From: an uncultured Flavobacteriaceae bacterium | Lineage (GTDB): Bacteria > Bacteroidota > Bacteroidia > Flavobacteriales > Flavobacteriaceae | DNA: 64,000 nucleotides | Direction of reading: 5' to 3' | Assembly: GCA_947494325.1 (NCBI GenBank) | Contig: CANLUS010000004.1 | Coordinates: 159,321-223,320, forward strand | Part shown: positions 62,421 to 64,000 of the stretch, one piece after another | Position numbering within the stretch: the stretch's first letter is position 1 | Layout: every line of letters starts with the position of its first letter | Position numbers and translations under genes: made by a program | The notes under the pieces: model-generated | The model's input: the letters and a program-made list of their open reading frames with translations, nothing else | Databases searched by the model: none | What the model was told of the DNA's origin: nothing

Positions 62421-64000
62421 AATCGCTTTCGCTCTATCTGTTCACCTTTCGAATCGTAGGCCCGCCACACACCGACTTGTTTGTCTTTTCTATAACGCCC
62501 TTTCATCTTTAAAACCCCATCAGGATAATATTCATAATATCGACCATGCTTCAAACCATCCTTGAGCCCTACTTCAATATGCTTTGCACCACTAGTATAA
62601 TTTTTAATATAACGATCAGCATTTAGGTCTTCTGGGTACAACTGCACGACATCAAAAACATCCTTTACCTCGGGTAAGTTTGATGTTCTATTGGAATTTG
62701 AGGGCAATAACGGTCCGAATAATTGTAAATCCTTAAACTGTTCTTTGCTTTTAACAATAGCAGCACTTTGATAATCGGCAACAAACTTACTCTTAAAGAG
62801 CTCATTTGAAGGTGTTAACTGAAATCCTATCTGAGGAAAGCAAATAATGAAGTCTTTATTTTTCAACATCTGCTTTTTAGTAGTTTTATCTGCCAAAGAC
62901 AACATATTCTCATAGAGCACGGGCATATTGATATATGCAAACAAGCTAGAAGACTTTTTGAAATTGCTATTAAAATGTCTAAAATCCTCAGAATTCTCCA
63001 GGGTTTTCTCATCAAGAAATGTATCAATAATACTCTTTAATGTATTTGGTTTATCACTAAACACTACAAAATCATCGATTATGGTATAATAGGGTTTATC
63101 AAAGTTCTTAAATAGATTTCCAAAAAATAGTTTGAAAAAACCTTTAATGGCCATAAAATGAATTGGATGATCTTTATAGACAATTGTTTTGAATTTTACT
63201 GGTGTCCGTTTTTTTAATTGCTTCTGAATAAAAGCCAGATGTGTCTTTGCCTTTTCAATATCGGCAGCTTTCAATATCATCGCCATATCGTTCTTACCTC
63301 TGGTTATGGACGATTGTATTTGAAGTAATGCAATCTCATTACCTATCCAACTTACAAAATTGTCTTTAATATTAATTTTCAACAACTTTTCTATGGTCCC
63401 TTTTTGCGATTCATAAGCTTTAAAAACCTCTGGTTCCTTTTGTTGAATCTGTAAAAAATTTGTGTACAATTCTGAAAAACTATCAAAACCAAAACTCATA
63501 TACAAAGCTGTTCTCTCGGGAGCAATTTTCGGAATACTACGTTTGGACGTACCCGATTGTTGTAATGCCTTTAAATACCCCAAATTACCCTCACTAATAC
63601 TAGTATATCCTTTCGCAATCATGGTATTGTTGGAAGCCAAATCAAAGCTAAACCCAGAAAACAAAAAATTCTCACTCAATGTTTGTATCAATGCGGTGGG
63701 TTCATTCGTAAAATATCGCGCATAATCATCTAAATAATCATGTTGTAAGTACAGACGAAACATATCATCGTATCCTGTTTTTTTCTTCACTTCGATAAAA
63801 TCTAGATTTCGACCAATAAAAGGTTCTCCAACCTGATCTATGGAAGCCTCAATCAAAGTATGAACGTAAGAGGCAATTAACTGGTTCTTTATAAATGATA
63901 GGTACAAGGTTTCGCGGCTTTCTTTATCGTAAAGTTCAATGATTTCATTGCCATGATATTCTCTTCTGCTCAAACTATACGTATCATCTAATAATGTATT
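62417..64000 (-). CDS. Large protein with C-terminal MORN/YwqK-like repeats, 5' end outside the window
   Basis: The frame is open to the window edge; the first listed start is a TTG at 63973, and nine more sense codons precede it, so the true start lies beyond 64000. The visible ~520 residues are mixed alpha-beta (DUF3352-like in character, with KPYYTIIDDFVVFSDKPN). The last ~55 residues repeat GRYYEYYPDGVLKMKGRYRKD and GVWRAYDSKGEQIE, the MORN-like YwqK pattern. Function unknown. Confidence 0.75.
   Translation of the reverse strand, partial: NTLLDDTYSLSRREYHGNEIIELYDKESRETLYLSFIKNQLIASYVHTLIEASIDQVGEPFIGRNLDFIEVKKKTGYDDMFRLYLQHDYLDDYARYFTNEPTALIQTLSENFLFSGFSFDLASNNTMIAKGYTSISEGNLGYLKALQQSGTSKRSIPKIAPERTALYMSFGFDSFSELYTNFLQIQQKEPEVFKAYESQKGTIEKLLKINIKDNFVSWIGNEIALLQIQSSITRGKNDMAMILKAADIEKAKTHLAFIQKQLKKRTPVKFKTIVYKDHPIHFMAIKGFFKLFFGNLFKNFDKPYYTIIDDFVVFSDKPNTLKSIIDTFLDEKTLENSEDFRHFNSNFKKSSSLFAYINMPVLYENMLSLADKTTKKQMLKNKDFIICFPQIGFQLTPSNELFKSKFVADYQSAAIVKSKEQFKDLQLFGPLLPSNSNRTSNLPEVKDVFDVVQLYPEDLNADRYIKNYTSGAKHIEVGLKDGLKHGRYYEYYPDGVLKMKGRYRKDKQVGVWRAYDSKGEQIERKRF

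Overview
The window reads as chromosomal DNA from a Bacteroidota bacterium, most likely a marine flavobacterium (Flavobacteriaceae). The DNA is AT-rich and few starts have a purine-rich ribosome site. Several promoters fit the Bacteroidota pattern TTG-N20-TAnnTTTG. The gene content also fits: a GLPGLI protein, a CarboxypepD_reg-type TonB receptor, a DUF3276/PUR-alpha protein, XRE regulators with a DUF4870-like membrane part, FISUMP and FAS1 lipoproteins, and a zeaxanthin-type crt cluster. I see no tRNA, rRNA, CRISPR array, insertion sequence, integrase or phage gene, and no gene-free stretch over 300 bases.

Layout. 0.1-10 kb: an AraC-type membrane regulator facing an S41 protease, an ECF sigma operon, and serine hydrolases, including a fusion of XRE regulator, membrane domain and beta-lactamase-fold domain (7993-9747). 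9.8-17 kb: a thioredoxin-like lipidless exported protein, an exported hydrolase, cupin and MOSC genes, and a redox operon (nfsB, SDR, LLM oxidoreductase) facing an HxlR regulator across overlapping promoters. 17-36 kb: a LytS/LytTR two-component pair, a phosphatase, a frameshifted outer-membrane-type gene at an 11-A tract, and many small exported or membrane proteins. This stretch holds two more XRE-DUF4870-like regulators, one directly before a separate beta-lactamase-fold gene, and an OmpR-type membrane regulator facing yceI across 11-bp tandem repeats. 36-43 kb: a TPR protein, a TonB receptor, a paraoxonase-family protein and a block of Tat-signal enzymes.

43-51 kb: a four-domain FAS1 lipoprotein, then a tightly packed minus-strand operon of a CarH-like B12-type MerR regulator, crtI, crtB, crtZ, a CrtYcd-type lycopene cyclase and a photolyase. 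Together these suggest light-controlled production of zeaxanthin plus DNA photorepair. GGPP synthase is not in the window. 51-64 kb: an ECF sigma/membrane protein pair, then a conserved housekeeping block (yciO, OmpR-type two-component pair, coaE, YbbR, yajC, DUF1573, nusB), an ABC exporter, a PUR-alpha protein, and a protein with C-terminal MORN/YwqK-like repeats that runs off the right edge.

The most notable items are the fused XRE/membrane/beta-lactamase protein together with its split counterpart, the CarH-like light-sensor motifs, the shared N-terminal module in a hydrolase and a thioredoxin-like protein, and several clear operator-like repeats. Starts were chosen by eye. Functions rest on motif recognition, not on database searches.
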